The notes: generated from the letters alone by a model not told the origin. Counted from the first letter of the stretch, positions 33,780 to 43,642 are shown. The stretch is 64,000 nucleotides of DNA from Siphonobacter aquaeclarae (GCF_900103285.1 NZ_FNGS01000003.1:423997-487996), one strand, 5' to 3'. Program-made: numbers and translations.

Positions 33780-35354
33780 ATGGCAGGTGCCAAAGAAACA
33801 CCCCGGCAGCGAATGATCGGGATGATGTACCTGGTGCTGACAGCAATGCTGGCCCTACAGGTGAGTTCAGCTTTGATCGACAAATTTGTCCTGCTGAACC
33901 GAAGCCTTGAATCAGCCAACGGTACATCGAATACGACGAACCAGCAATCGGTAAAAGGAATTAAGGATAAAGCAGCGGAGAGCGGAAACCTCTACGCAGA
34001 CGTTATGCAGAAGGCTGACGCGGTTCGCAAGCTTTCTTCCGATATGTACAATGAACTCGCGACGCTCAAAACCGAGCTGATCGACAAGAGCGGCGGGTAT
34101 GACGAGCAAGGCAACCTGAAAAACCCGAAAGAGGAAGAGCAAATCGCTGTTATGATGGTTGGGCTCGGAGGCAAAGGCAAAGCCTACGCGCTGAAAGATC
34201 GTCTGAACAAGTACGTGACAGATTTGCAGGGATTTGCTGATAAAGGCACGCAGTTTACCCCGCTGGCCCTCGACGCGAAGGAAGACCCTGTAACCAGCAA
34301 AGACAAGGAACAACGCAACAAGGACTTTGCCGAACTGAATTTCGCTCAGACGCCCCTGCCGGCAGCCCTGGCCGTATTGAGTCAGAAGCAGTCTGAAGTA
34401 CTGCGTTACGAAAACACGGTACTTGACCAGCTGGCAGCGAAAGTAGGTCTGAAGGAAATCAAGTTTGACAAGATTTTCCCGGTTGTTTCTGCAAAATCCA
34501 ATACGGTCGTAGCCGGGATGAAGTACGAAGCTGAACTTTATGTAGCGGCTACTTCTACCGCGATTACTCCCCGGATGAGCTTCAATGGCGCGGCTGTCCC
34601 CATCAAGGACGGACGCGGTCAGATTCAGTTTGTTGCCCAGGGCGGCGCATACGGTGCTGACGGCCTTGCCAAGAAGAGCTACAACGCTACGATCGCTTAC
34701 CCGGCTCCCGGCGGCGAGATGAAGACGTTCACGGTTACCGGTGAATACTTCGTGGCGAAACCGTCCTATAGCATCCAGCTGGCACAGACGCCGGCGCTGT
34801 ATTTTGGTTGCGCGAACCGCGTTCAGTTTGTGAGCCCGCAAATGGGTTCGCTCTGGAATCCGTCGTTTACTGCGAACGGAGCGGAAGTTATTTCCGGCGG
34901 ACAGGGTAAGGTTACCATCGTACCGACTTCAAAAGACGTAAGTATCAACGTCATTAACATGGGTAATACCCTCGGTACGGAACGTATGCAGGCTCGCCTG
35001 GTGCCGCGTCCGAAGTTTGTCGTACTCGGAAATGGCCGGCCGCTTGATATTCGTTCAGGTGGCAGCGCATCGCAATTGCGTACGCTGGAAATCAAGGCGC
35101 AGGCAGACGACGATTTCGCAGCATCGAATCCGGAGGATGCGAAATTCCGTGCCAGCGACGTACAGATTTCTCTCGGTCGCGGATCGAAAAAAATTGCCGG
35201 TCCGGTACCGATGGGCAATATTTCGTCCCTCGCGGCCGTTGCACAACCCGGAGACCGTTATGTGATCGAAGTCAAAGGATACCAGCGTCAGAACTTCCAG
35301 GGAAAGGTTTCGACTCACAACATGAACGAGCCCTTTGTTGTGCCGTTAAACTAA
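33780..35354 (+). CDS. gldM: Type IX secretion motor protein GldM
   Basis: GldM spans the periplasm and links the GldL motor to the GldK-GldN ring. The 524-residue protein begins MAGAKETPRQRMIGMMYLVL, the hallmark of the family, with its single membrane helix at about residues 12-35. The periplasmic part comprises a helical domain (DKAAESGNLYADVMQKADAV) and the stacked beta domains seen in GldM structures (IFPVVSAKSNTVVAGMKYEA and others). It follows gldL by 50 bases and precedes gldN by 12. Confidence 0.96.
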   Translation: MAGAKETPRQRMIGMMYLVLTAMLALQVSSALIDKFVLLNRSLESANGTSNTTNQQSVKGIKDKAAESGNLYADVMQKADAVRKLSSDMYNELATLKTELIDKSGGYDEQGNLKNPKEEEQIAVMMVGLGGKGKAYALKDRLNKYVTDLQGFADKGTQFTPLALDAKEDPVTSKDKEQRNKDFAELNFAQTPLPAALAVLSQKQSEVLRYENTVLDQLAAKVGLKEIKFDKIFPVVSAKSNTVVAGMKYEAELYVAATSTAITPRMSFNGAAVPIKDGRGQIQFVAQGGAYGADGLAKKSYNATIAYPAPGGEMKTFTVTGEYFVAKPSYSIQLAQTPALYFGCANRVQFVSPQMGSLWNPSFTANGAEVISGGQGKVTIVPTSKDVSINVINMGNTLGTERMQARLVPRPKFVVLGNGRPLDIRSGGSASQLRTLEIKAQADDDFAASNPEDAKFRASDVQISLGRGSKKIAGPVPMGNISSLAAVAQPGDRYVIEVKGYQRQNFQGKVSTHNMNEPFVVPLN

Positions 35355-35366
35355 CATCCATTTGCC

Positions 35367-36413
35367 ATGATGAATTTCAAAGGAATTGCGGGATTAGCCC
35401 TGTCGCTGGCAGCGACGGGATCAGCCTTCGCCCAGCAGCAGCAACCTGCAGCTCTGGCGGAACGCCCTGCCCCCGTGGCGGAGCGTCCGATGGCTGAGCG
35501 TGGAAAAGCCTCTGAATCGCTCCGACCGATCGACGAAGAGGACATCATGTACAAGACGACTCTCTGGAGACGGATGGACCTGCAGGAAATCCAGAATCAG
35601 CCGTTTTTCTCGACTAACAACGAGATTACCCGGTACCTGATTGACGGAATGAAAGCAGGTGTTCTGAAGGCATACAAGAACGATTCTCTCGCGACAGAAC
35701 TCACGCCCGAACAATTCCAGGCCAACCTGACGATGGAAGGCGCCGGAGATGCCCTTTCGGAAGAAGAGCGGGCAGCGGGGTTTGGTAACGAAGCCGCCGG
35801 CGGTGACGACGGCTGGGGAGATGGCGCCAAAAAAGATACCAAGAAGGACGCTAAAAAGCCTGCTGCACTTTCTGATGCCGATGACGGCTGGGGTGGCGGC
35901 GGAAACGCCAAAAAGAACCCGAAGAAGGATACGGCTGCCGGAGCAGCTCCGAAGCAGGATACCTTCACTGAGCAAACTACGTCGGCGCCTTCTGCTTTCG
36001 AGTACTTCCCGACGGATATCACGGTACTGGAACTGAAGGAAGATTACGTATTTGACAAGCGTCGTTCACGTCAGTATTACGACATGAAGTCGATTACCCT
36101 GATCATCCCGGCATCCAAGACTCAGGCCGGCTTTGACAAGGAAGTAGCTACATTCCGCTACAAGGATGTAGATCGGTACTTCCGCAGCAATCCGACGAAA
36201 TTCATCTGGTACAACAACCAGAACAACGCGAAGCACCTCAATATGGCGGATGCCTTTGACCTGAGACTGTTCTCGTCCCGTATTCTGAAGCAATCCAACG
36301 CGAAAAATGCCTACCTCTCACAAATCTACGGTGGTGAAAAGGAAGGTCTCGTGAAGGCTCAGCAACTCGAATACAAAATGATGGAATGGGAGCATAACCT
36401 CTGGGAATACTAA
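35367..36413 (+). CDS. gldN: Type IX secretion ring protein GldN
   Basis: GldN (PorN) forms the periplasmic ring with GldK. The 348-residue protein has a signal peptide ending SAFAQ, then a Pro/Ala-rich linker. A conserved N-terminal segment follows (YKTTLWRRMDLQEIQNQPFF). The C-terminal domain carries EYFPTDITVLELKEDYVFDK and KFIWYNNQNNAKHLNMADAF. Between them, roughly residues 145-205, lies an insert with two copies of a DDGWG-plus-lysine unit (DDGWGDGAKKDTKKDAKK and DDGWGGGGNAKKNPKKDT). Last gene of the cluster; a terminator follows. Confidence 0.94.
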   Translation: MMNFKGIAGLALSLAATGSAFAQQQQPAALAERPAPVAERPMAERGKASESLRPIDEEDIMYKTTLWRRMDLQEIQNQPFFSTNNEITRYLIDGMKAGVLKAYKNDSLATELTPEQFQANLTMEGAGDALSEEERAAGFGNEAAGGDDGWGDGAKKDTKKDAKKPAALSDADDGWGGGGNAKKNPKKDTAAGAAPKQDTFTEQTTSAPSAFEYFPTDITVLELKEDYVFDKRRSRQYYDMKSITLIIPASKTQAGFDKEVATFRYKDVDRYFRSNPTKFIWYNNQNNAKHLNMADAFDLRLFSSRILKQSNAKNAYLSQIYGGEKEGLVKAQQLEYKMMEWEHNLWEY

Positions 36414-36436
36414 GAGCAAAGCTTTCGAAGATACGG

Positions 36437-36470
36437 CGGCCGGGACATATGTTCCGGCCGTTTTTGTTTG
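36437..36470. terminator. Terminator between gldN and the second porP
   Basis: CGGCCGGGACA (36437-36447) pairs with TGTTCCGGCCG (36450-36460) and TTTTTGTTTG follows on the plus strand. It lies between converging genes. Confidence 0.8.
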
Positions 36471-37490
36471 TCAAAATAGTCTGGGACAGATGATGCGCTG
36501 CCGGTTCCTGAGCATGAAACCCAGGACAATTTCGTGCGTGCCGCGGGAAACTGTCCGGATATCCGACAAAGTGAAATCATAGGAATAACCGAGGTTCAGC
36601 CGATAGTTGATGTTGACGCCGATCAGTCCGACGATAGCGTCGCGGTGGCGGTACGAACCACCTACCCAGAACCGGTCAAGGTATGAGAACTTGGCATTGA
36701 GATCATAGGATACCGGAGCGGGACGTACCGACTTGATCATGACGGACGGCAGGAACGACCACTCTTCCGTAATCGGTATCCGGTATCCGGCTGTCAGGAA
36801 ATAGTGATTGTACAGGGTTCCGAGCCACTCATATCCGGAGTTACCCGTAGTGCCGTAATCCAGCTTTTTAAACAGCAACTGGTTGACCGATAACCCGAGA
36901 TAAAAGTCGGGATCATATATCAGTACTCCGGCGCTGAGCTCCGGTACAATCCGGCTGAGCTTCCCCTGCTGAACGACGGGATCATTGGGGTTGAGCAGGT
37001 GTAGCTGATCGAAATCGAGGGTATGTTGCGTAATACCTGCGCCGATGCCCGCCGATACCTTGAACCGGTTGTTCAGCACGAAGTGATGGGCAAAGGTTCC
37101 CATCAGGGTACTTCGCATACTCGGGCCGGTTTCGTCGTGCAGAAAGATACCCCCGATACCATTGTGCGCAGGTGGAGGCTGCTGCCCGCGAAAGGTACGC
37201 GTACGGCCAAGTGGGCGGCCATAGGGTCCGCGGACAGAGAGGGAACTGGTGCGGTCGGTCTTGTCAAGTGCACCGTGACCGGCAACGTAAAACGTCTTCG
37301 GCGTTCCCTCCAACCCGGCCCACTGACTCCGGTAACCCAACTTCACGTCGACAAAGTCTTCCAGCCCGCTCAATGCCGGATTCAACACAAACTGATTCAG
37401 CATGTACTGGCTGTACTGAGCCCGCTGCTGTCCTTCGGCCGGAAGTAGCGGGAGCAGCAAAAAAAGGAAGAGCCAGTAGCGCTGACGCAT
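36471..37490 (-). CDS. Second PorP/SprF family outer-membrane protein
   Basis: A 339-residue PorP/SprF-type barrel, facing the gldKLMN cluster from the other strand. It has a signal peptide (RQRYWLFLFLLLPLLPAEG), the family opening RAQYSQYMLNQFVLNPALSG, and repeated strands (GLEDFVDVKLGYRSQWAGLE, FFLTAGYRIP-like segments, INYRLNLGYSYDF). It carries a distinctive Arg/Pro/Gly-rich loop (PYGRPLGRTRTFRGQQPPPA) absent from the porP upstream of gldK. It may serve a particular secreted adhesin. Confidence 0.9.
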   Translation of the reverse strand: MRQRYWLFLFLLLPLLPAEGQQRAQYSQYMLNQFVLNPALSGLEDFVDVKLGYRSQWAGLEGTPKTFYVAGHGALDKTDRTSSLSVRGPYGRPLGRTRTFRGQQPPPAHNGIGGIFLHDETGPSMRSTLMGTFAHHFVLNNRFKVSAGIGAGITQHTLDFDQLHLLNPNDPVVQQGKLSRIVPELSAGVLIYDPDFYLGLSVNQLLFKKLDYGTTGNSGYEWLGTLYNHYFLTAGYRIPITEEWSFLPSVMIKSVRPAPVSYDLNAKFSYLDRFWVGGSYRHRDAIVGLIGVNINYRLNLGYSYDFTLSDIRTVSRGTHEIVLGFMLRNRQRIICPRLF

Positions 37491-37934
37491 AGTCTTTTCG
37501 AAAAAAGAAAACGTAACATCCAAAAACCATCTCCCGAAAGCAAGCGGAGAGACGGGAAAAGAGCTTGCCCGATAGAGGAAACGGGACAGAACCCGACAAT
37601 ATTGAGACCAGCCCGGATTAAACCCCTGGCGGGGAAATCAATCATAGGCATCGTTGCCGGGAAGAGAGTAGCACCTTATCGTCGGATTCGGAGACAGAAT
37701 ACCATCCGGCATGATTCCGGTTCCGGAAAATTATCATCCGTGTAACTCCCTGAACCAGTAGAAAATAAGCCGGAATAGGTTTGATCTCAAATTCCTTCGC
37801 TTTCGTCGAAATTCAAGCAGGTATCGGATTGTTTGGTGGAATTTTGATCAGAGCTGTTCCGAAGAAATCTCCCCCGAAAAAGTAACTAAACTCCTTACAC
37901 ACCTATTTCGCCTCTGAAAAAGGGGCCCAATGCA
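37491..37934. other. 444-base divergent intergenic region
   Basis: No convincing gene. It should hold the promoters of the second porP (minus) and the TonB-type receptor (plus). TATTTCG near 37901 resembles a weak -7 box for the receptor. Confidence 0.4.
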
Positions 37935-40634
37935 ATGATAACGTTTTTACAGCGAGCGGTGAAGCAGATTATATGTTCGGTTTTTCTGGTAGTGGCCGCC
38001 GGCCCTGTCTTTGCCCAGTTTCCGGGCGGGATGCCCGGGGGAGGCAACCAGCGTCCTGCGGCTATCCCGGGTACGGCGACCGATCAGACTCCAAGAGGAA
38101 ACTCGAAAATTACGGGTTTCGTGGTCGACTCGTCTGTGACTAAAGCCGTCGAATTTGCGAGCATAGCTCTTTATACCAAGGTGACCAACAAGGCAGTGGA
38201 TGGAACTGTCGCCGACGACAAGGGCAAGTTTACCCTCAACCGCGTAGCGCCGGGCGAATACAAACTGATGCTGACGTTTATCGGCTTCAAAACCAAAACC
38301 ATCAATGACGTTAAAGTTGTAAAGGGTGAAGACCTCGACCTGGGCGTTATCAAACTGTCTCCTGAAGTCAAAACCCTCAACGAAGTAACGGTTACCGGTC
38401 AGAAGGAAGTCATCGAAGAAAAAGTAGACCGGCTTGTATTCAACGCAGACCGGGATATCGCTGCCAAAGGCGGGGATGCAACGGAAATTCTGCGGAAAGT
38501 ACCGATGCTGTCGGTTGACCTCGACGGAAACGTGCAATTACGCGGTAGTGCCAACGTACGGGTACTGATCAACGGGAAGCCGTCGACCATCGTCGCCCAG
38601 AACGTTTCTGACGCGCTCAAGCAGATTCCGTCTGACATGATCAAGACGGTGGAGGTCATTACCTCTCCTTCTGCCAAATATGATGCGGAAGGTTCCGGCG
38701 GGATCATCAACATCATCACGAAGAAGAATACACTGCAGGGCCTTACACTGAATATTGACACCGGCGCGGGTAACCGCGGCTCCAACCTGGGCCTCAACGG
38801 AAACTACCGCAAGGGTAAACTCGGCATCAGTCTGAACGGCCACGGCCGGGCGATGTATAATGTGAAAGGCAAAAGCACGAGCGATCAGACGGCGACGATC
38901 GACGGTGTCGAAACCATCACCCGGCAAAACGCCTCTACGCTCAACCAGAACCTCTTCGGCAACTATTCGCTGGGGATGGATTATGACATTTCGAAGACGG
39001 CTTCCCTGACGGGTAATATCCGCTTCGGTACCCGCAACGGGATGAATACGCAGGACTTGTCGACCGAAATCTATAAAGCCGGCGCCCTGACGGGTTCAAA
39101 CTCCCGCTATGTCGATTCGAAGAACTTCTCCAATACGGTTGATGCGAACCTTGACTATACCAAGACCTTCAAGCCGCAGCAGGAATTCAGCCTTTCCGGT
39201 CAGTTCAGCCGTAACAACCAGAAGAGCAAGTACCTCGCTGACCTGTTCGACGCAGATGGCAACGTCAACAGCCGTCAGAAGAACGACAACCCGAGCTACA
39301 ATCAGGAAATAACTTTCCAGGCGGATTACCAAACGCCTGTGGCGAAAAATCAGCTGATTGAATTTGGGGGAAAGACGATCTTCCGTCAGGTGGAAAGCGA
39401 TTACAAATACTACGTTGCGCAAGGTTCGGACGGAGAGTTCGTGACTGACCCGAGTCGCAAAAGCAACATCCTGAATTACAATCAGAACGTAATGGCCAGC
39501 TACCTGTCCTATCAGTTCGCGACGAAGAACAAGTGGAATTTCAAAGTGGGCTCCCGGTATGAGTACACGGTGATCAACGCGGATTTCAAGAATAGCTTCA
39601 CCCTCGATATTCCGGATTACGGCAATCTGGTGCCGAGTGTGAACATCTCGAAGATGATCAACGGCAAGACGTTCAAATGGGGATACAACCGCCGCCTCCA
39701 GCGTCCGGGTATTCAGTCGCTGAACCCGAACCTTAACCTGGCTAACCCGCAGAATATCAGCCTCGGGAACCCCTACCTGAAGCCGGAAATGACCGACAAC
39801 TTCGAAATGTCCTGGAGTACGTCGTTCAAAGGTACCTACCTGAACTTCACCGGGTTCTACCGCCACACCGGTAACTCCATTACGTCGGTACGGTCAAATG
39901 CGGCAGATATCCGCCAGATTTTCTCCGGCACGCCGTACGGTGAAATCCTGACGACCGCGCTCGAAGGTGTTTCAAACAGCGCCATTGTAACGACGTCCAG
40001 CAATATTGGCAAAGAGCAGGCCGTAGGTCTGAATATCTTCGGAAACGTGAATATCACGCCGAAGTTTACCATCGGCGGGGGTACGGACATCATGTACCAG
40101 ATGCTGAGCAACGGCAGCCAGACGACACTGAAAGCCTCCAATTCCGGTATGACCATTGGCGGGCGCTTCTTCTCGAACATCACGCTGAAGAATAACTGGG
40201 CGGTACAGGGCTTCGGATTTGTCCGCAGCCGGCAGGTACAGTTGCAGGGAACGATGGGCGGCTTCGCATTCTATTCGCTCGGCATCCGCAAGGAGTTTGC
40301 CGACAAGCGTGCCAGCGTAGGTGCAGGTCTGGAGAACTTCTTCAATTTCAACGGCTTCAAAGTTCGCAGCAGCTTCAACTCTGCGGCCTTTACACAGAAA
40401 ACCACGAGTACGCAGTTTAACACAGGTGTTCGTGTAACCTTCAGCTACCGCATCGGTAAGATGAGCTTCAACCAGCCGCAACGCCGGCGTGGAAAGGGCA
40501 TCAACAACGATGACGTGAAGGACGGCGGCGGAGGCGGCGGAGACGCGCAGCCCCAGCAGCAAAACAGTACTCCTGCAACGAACGGCCCCGGCAACCGGCC
40601 TGGTGGCGGACGTCCAGGTGGTCAGAAGAACTGA
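37935..40634 (+). CDS. TonB-dependent receptor-type outer-membrane protein
   Basis: An 899-residue outer-membrane protein of the 'outer membrane beta-barrel' TonB-receptor class. A signal peptide (about 1-27) is followed by a Gly/Pro-rich stretch (FPGGMPGGGNQRP), a carboxypeptidase-like regulatory domain (SKITGFVVDSSVTKAVEFAS, VAPGEYKLMLTFIGFKTKT) and a plug domain (AKGGDATEILRKVPMLSVDL, RVLINGKPSTIVAQNVSD, EGSGGIINIITKK). The barrel comes next. The last 45 or so residues are again Gly, Pro, Asn and Gln-rich. It has no SusD partner, so a role in metal-chelate or peptide uptake is more likely than glycan uptake, but the substrate is unknown. Confidence 0.88.
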   Translation: MITFLQRAVKQIICSVFLVVAAGPVFAQFPGGMPGGGNQRPAAIPGTATDQTPRGNSKITGFVVDSSVTKAVEFASIALYTKVTNKAVDGTVADDKGKFTLNRVAPGEYKLMLTFIGFKTKTINDVKVVKGEDLDLGVIKLSPEVKTLNEVTVTGQKEVIEEKVDRLVFNADRDIAAKGGDATEILRKVPMLSVDLDGNVQLRGSANVRVLINGKPSTIVAQNVSDALKQIPSDMIKTVEVITSPSAKYDAEGSGGIINIITKKNTLQGLTLNIDTGAGNRGSNLGLNGNYRKGKLGISLNGHGRAMYNVKGKSTSDQTATIDGVETITRQNASTLNQNLFGNYSLGMDYDISKTASLTGNIRFGTRNGMNTQDLSTEIYKAGALTGSNSRYVDSKNFSNTVDANLDYTKTFKPQQEFSLSGQFSRNNQKSKYLADLFDADGNVNSRQKNDNPSYNQEITFQADYQTPVAKNQLIEFGGKTIFRQVESDYKYYVAQGSDGEFVTDPSRKSNILNYNQNVMASYLSYQFATKNKWNFKVGSRYEYTVINADFKNSFTLDIPDYGNLVPSVNISKMINGKTFKWGYNRRLQRPGIQSLNPNLNLANPQNISLGNPYLKPEMTDNFEMSWSTSFKGTYLNFTGFYRHTGNSITSVRSNAADIRQIFSGTPYGEILTTALEGVSNSAIVTTSSNIGKEQAVGLNIFGNVNITPKFTIGGGTDIMYQMLSNGSQTTLKASNSGMTIGGRFFSNITLKNNWAVQGFGFVRSRQVQLQGTMGGFAFYSLGIRKEFADKRASVGAGLENFFNFNGFKVRSSFNSAAFTQKTTSTQFNTGVRVTFSYRIGKMSFNQPQRRRGKGINNDDVKDGGGGGGDAQPQQQNSTPATNGPGNRPGGGRPGGQKN

Positions 40635-40649
40635 TCCCACTTAACCCGA

Positions 40650-40688
40650 TCGAAAAAGCCCCCGGCAGCGCCGGGGGCTTCTGTTTTT
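40650..40688 (+). terminator. Terminator after the TonB receptor gene
   Basis: AAGCCCCCGGC pairs with GCCGGGGGCTT around a tiny loop, then CTGTTTTT. The A-run on the left may let it serve the convergent uvrC too. Confidence 0.8.
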
Positions 40689-42493
40689 CAGAAACGAGCC
40701 GTTTCAAAATAACTCCGGACTTTCAGGGCCTTGTCCCTTCCCAGTACCCCCTCCATTTCTTCAAAAGTGGCCTCCCGGATGGCCTTGATGGTTTTGAAGT
40801 GCTTGAGCAGCTTTGTGGCGGTTATCTTGCCGATCCCTTCAATGTCTTCGAGTTCGCTGACGATGAACGTCTTGCTTCTGCGGTCCCGGTGATGCGTGAT
40901 GCCAAACCGGTGGGCTTCGTCCCGCAGACGCTGAATCAGCTTGAGACTTTCCGAGCGTTTGTCGATGTACAGCGGAATCGGATCTTCCGGGAAATAAATC
41001 TCTTCCAGCCGCTTGGCAATACCGACAATCGGTACCTGACCGTATAGTTTGAGTTCTTTCAGGGCTTCACAGGCGGCGGATAGCTGGCCTTTGCCACCGT
41101 CGACAATAATCAGGTCAGGCAGGGGTTCTTCTTCCTCCAGCAGGCGGGCGTAGCGTCGTCCGACAACCTCCTTCATCGTAGCGAAATCATCAGGCCCGAT
41201 AACAGTTTTCGGAATAAAATGCCGGTAGTCTTTCTTGGACGGAGCACCATCTTTAAAACACACCATCGCCGAAACCGGGTTGGTTCCCTGAATATTGGAG
41301 TTATCAAAACACTCGATATGCCGCGGAATACTCTTCAGCTGCAGGTCGTTTTTGAGCGTCATCAGTACCCGCATTTTCGGGTTGCCTGCGGTGTCTTCGG
41401 CTACCTGCCGGTCGGCTTTTTCTTTCCGGAAGAACAGGACATTTTTCACAGATAATTCCATGAGCTTACGCTTGTCGCCGATCTGGGGAACGGTATTGGA
41501 TATGCCCTTCAGCTCAACCGACAGCGGAAGATTGGTGATGATTTCTCTGGCTTCGGAATTGTACTGCGTCCGAAGTTCCCAGGCCCACATGGTCAGGATT
41601 TCTTCGTCGGTTTCGTCGAGTTTTTTCTTGATTTCGAACGTTTGCGTCTGGCTGATAAAGCCGTTCACTACGCGCATGAAATTGACGTATGCAGTTGTCT
41701 CGTCAGAAACGATCGTGCAGACGTCCACATCGCCGATATTCGGATTGACAACCATGCTCCGGTTCCGGAAGCTTTCGAGCATTTCCAGTTTTTCTTTCCA
41801 TTCCTGTGCTTCCTCAAAAGCCATCCGGACGGCGGCATCGGTCATGCGGTCCTGGAAAAACTGCCGCGGAATCGCCAGGTTTCCCCGGAGGATGTACTTT
41901 ACCTGGTCGATGTTCTTGTTGTATTCTTCTTCCGGCTGAAGCCCTTCACAAGGCCCTTTGCACCGCCCGATGTGGTATTCGAGGCAAACCTTGAACTTCC
42001 GGTTTTCGACATTGGCCTGTGTCAGCGCGAAGCTGCACGTCCGGATCGGATATAGTTGCCCGAACATCTCTATCAGGCTGTGCATCGCCCGGACGTTGGC
42101 ATAGGGGCCAAAAAAGGTGCCGAGCTTCTTGTCTACCTTCCGTAACGTCAGAATCCGGGGAAACCGCTCATTTGTGATACAGATGAACGGGTACATTTTA
42201 TCATCCCGGAGCAGGATGTTGAATTTCGGCTGGTACTGTTTGATGAGGGAATTTTCGAGCAACAGGGCGTCAAACTCCGTCGGAACGATCGTGAATTCGA
42301 TCTTTCGGATATGGGAAACAAGGCGCTTTGTTTTGCGGTCGTGATCCCGGGAGGTCTGGAAATAACTCCCTACCCGATTGCGCAGATCCTTAGCCTTGCC
42401 TACGTAAATGACGGTTCCCTGATCGTCAAAGTATCGGTAAACCCCAGGCTGATGGGGTATTTTGGTAAGTTCGGTTTTATAGTCGAATGACAT
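40688..42493 (-). CDS. uvrC: Excinuclease ABC subunit C
   Basis: UvrC makes the two incisions beside DNA damage during nucleotide excision repair. The 601-residue protein has the N-terminal GIY-YIG nuclease (GVYRYFDDQGTVIYVGKAKD, near residue 18) for the 3' cut. A cysteine-rich segment (CLEYHIGRCKGPCEG) and the UvrBC region follow. The RNase H-like domain contains IECFDNSNIQGTNPVSAMVC and LIIVDGGKGQL. C-terminal helix-hairpin-helix motifs (LEDIEGIGKITATKLLKHF) bind DNA. It starts three bases after glycerate kinase ends, so the two are co-transcribed. Confidence 0.97.
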   Translation of the reverse strand: MSFDYKTELTKIPHQPGVYRYFDDQGTVIYVGKAKDLRNRVGSYFQTSRDHDRKTKRLVSHIRKIEFTIVPTEFDALLLENSLIKQYQPKFNILLRDDKMYPFICITNERFPRILTLRKVDKKLGTFFGPYANVRAMHSLIEMFGQLYPIRTCSFALTQANVENRKFKVCLEYHIGRCKGPCEGLQPEEEYNKNIDQVKYILRGNLAIPRQFFQDRMTDAAVRMAFEEAQEWKEKLEMLESFRNRSMVVNPNIGDVDVCTIVSDETTAYVNFMRVVNGFISQTQTFEIKKKLDETDEEILTMWAWELRTQYNSEAREIITNLPLSVELKGISNTVPQIGDKRKLMELSVKNVLFFRKEKADRQVAEDTAGNPKMRVLMTLKNDLQLKSIPRHIECFDNSNIQGTNPVSAMVCFKDGAPSKKDYRHFIPKTVIGPDDFATMKEVVGRRYARLLEEEEPLPDLIIVDGGKGQLSAACEALKELKLYGQVPIVGIAKRLEEIYFPEDPIPLYIDKRSESLKLIQRLRDEAHRFGITHHRDRRSKTFIVSELEDIEGIGKITATKLLKHFKTIKAIREATFEEMEGVLGRDKALKVRSYFETARF

Positions 42494-42496
42494 AGT

Positions 42497-43642
42497 TCAG
42501 TATACCTTGGTTTTCCGGGACGCCGTCCGGTACAGTTCGGCCGTCCAAAAAGCCGCTTCTTTCAGGGCATCATAAGCGGAAGCCAGTGCCTGGTCCAGCG
42601 ACGCAGGCCTACGCAGAATAGACGCAGCATAGCTCAATCCCAGCTCCCGTAACGCGACAGGATCCGCGTCGAGCGTTCCGCACAGGGCCAATACCGGAAT
42701 TTCGGATTTTGCCGCGCGTTCGCATATCCGCCCGATGAGTTTGCCCTGCAGGCTCTGGGTATCGAGTTTTCCTTCCCCCGTCAGAATCAGGTCCGTATCG
42801 GGTAACAGGTCGTCGAAGCCCAGAAGTTCCATCACGAGATCCGCTCCCGGCCGGAGTTCCGCCCCACAAAAGGTCAATAGCCCGTAGCCGAGCCCGCCTG
42901 CCGCCCCCGCGCCGGGAAACAGACGGTAGTCCTGTGGCAGGGTATCGCGCACCACGTCGGCCAGGTGCGCGAGTCCGGCATCCAGGTCAGCGACGTCTTC
43001 CGGCGACGCACCCTTTTGCGGGCCATATACACCGGCGGCGCCGTCAGGGCCATCGAGCGGAGCGGTTACGTCGGAGGCGACCGTTACACGGATACCCTTC
43101 AGAAGGTCTTCTTCCGGAGGGAGAATTGTTGCAATCTTCCGGAGACTACTCCCGGAAGGATGTAAGTCCTGCCCGTCGGCATCCAGAAAACGCCAGCCGA
43201 GTGCCGCTGCCATGCCGATGCCGCCGTCTGTCGTAGCTGATCCGCCGATACCCAGCATCAGGTGCGTGGCGCCGCGGGAAACCGCTTCCCGGATCAGTTC
43301 TCCGGTTCCGTACGTAGTCGTCTGTCCGGCGCTTCGTTCGTCCGGGGCGAGCAGCGCCAGGCCGGACGCTCTTGCCATTTCTATCACGGCCACCTCGCCG
43401 GCAATACCGGCTTCGGCCAGGATGGGTCTTCCGAGCGGGTCGGAAGCCGTCCAATGCTGTATGGCGCCGCCCAGGGCTTCAGTGAGGGTTTCAAGAAAGC
43501 CTTCGCCGCCGTCCGAAAGCGGTAGTGAACGTATGTATGCGTCAGGAATAGCGGCGCGTATGCCTTCCGTCATCGCCCGGCAGGCTTCCGGAGCGGACAG
43601 CGATCCGCGGAACTTATCCGGACAAAGAAGAATATTCAGCAT
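42497..43642 (-). CDS. Glycerate kinase
   Basis: A 381-residue glycerate kinase of the GarK/GlxK family, phosphorylating glycerate to 2-phosphoglycerate in glycolate/serine-related metabolism. Family motifs are the N-terminal LLCPDKFRGSLSAPEACRAM, LSDGGEGFLETL near residue 42, GSATTDGGIGMAAALGW, GPQKGASPEDV and LTGEGKLDTQSLQGKLIG. It is the first gene of a two-gene unit with uvrC, a combination without an obvious functional link. Confidence 0.93.
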   Translation of the reverse strand: MLNILLCPDKFRGSLSAPEACRAMTEGIRAAIPDAYIRSLPLSDGGEGFLETLTEALGGAIQHWTASDPLGRPILAEAGIAGEVAVIEMARASGLALLAPDERSAGQTTTYGTGELIREAVSRGATHLMLGIGGSATTDGGIGMAAALGWRFLDADGQDLHPSGSSLRKIATILPPEEDLLKGIRVTVASDVTAPLDGPDGAAGVYGPQKGASPEDVADLDAGLAHLADVVRDTLPQDYRLFPGAGAAGGLGYGLLTFCGAELRPGADLVMELLGFDDLLPDTDLILTGEGKLDTQSLQGKLIGRICERAAKSEIPVLALCGTLDADPVALRELGLSYAASILRRPASLDQALASAYDALKEAAFWTAELYRTASRKTKVY

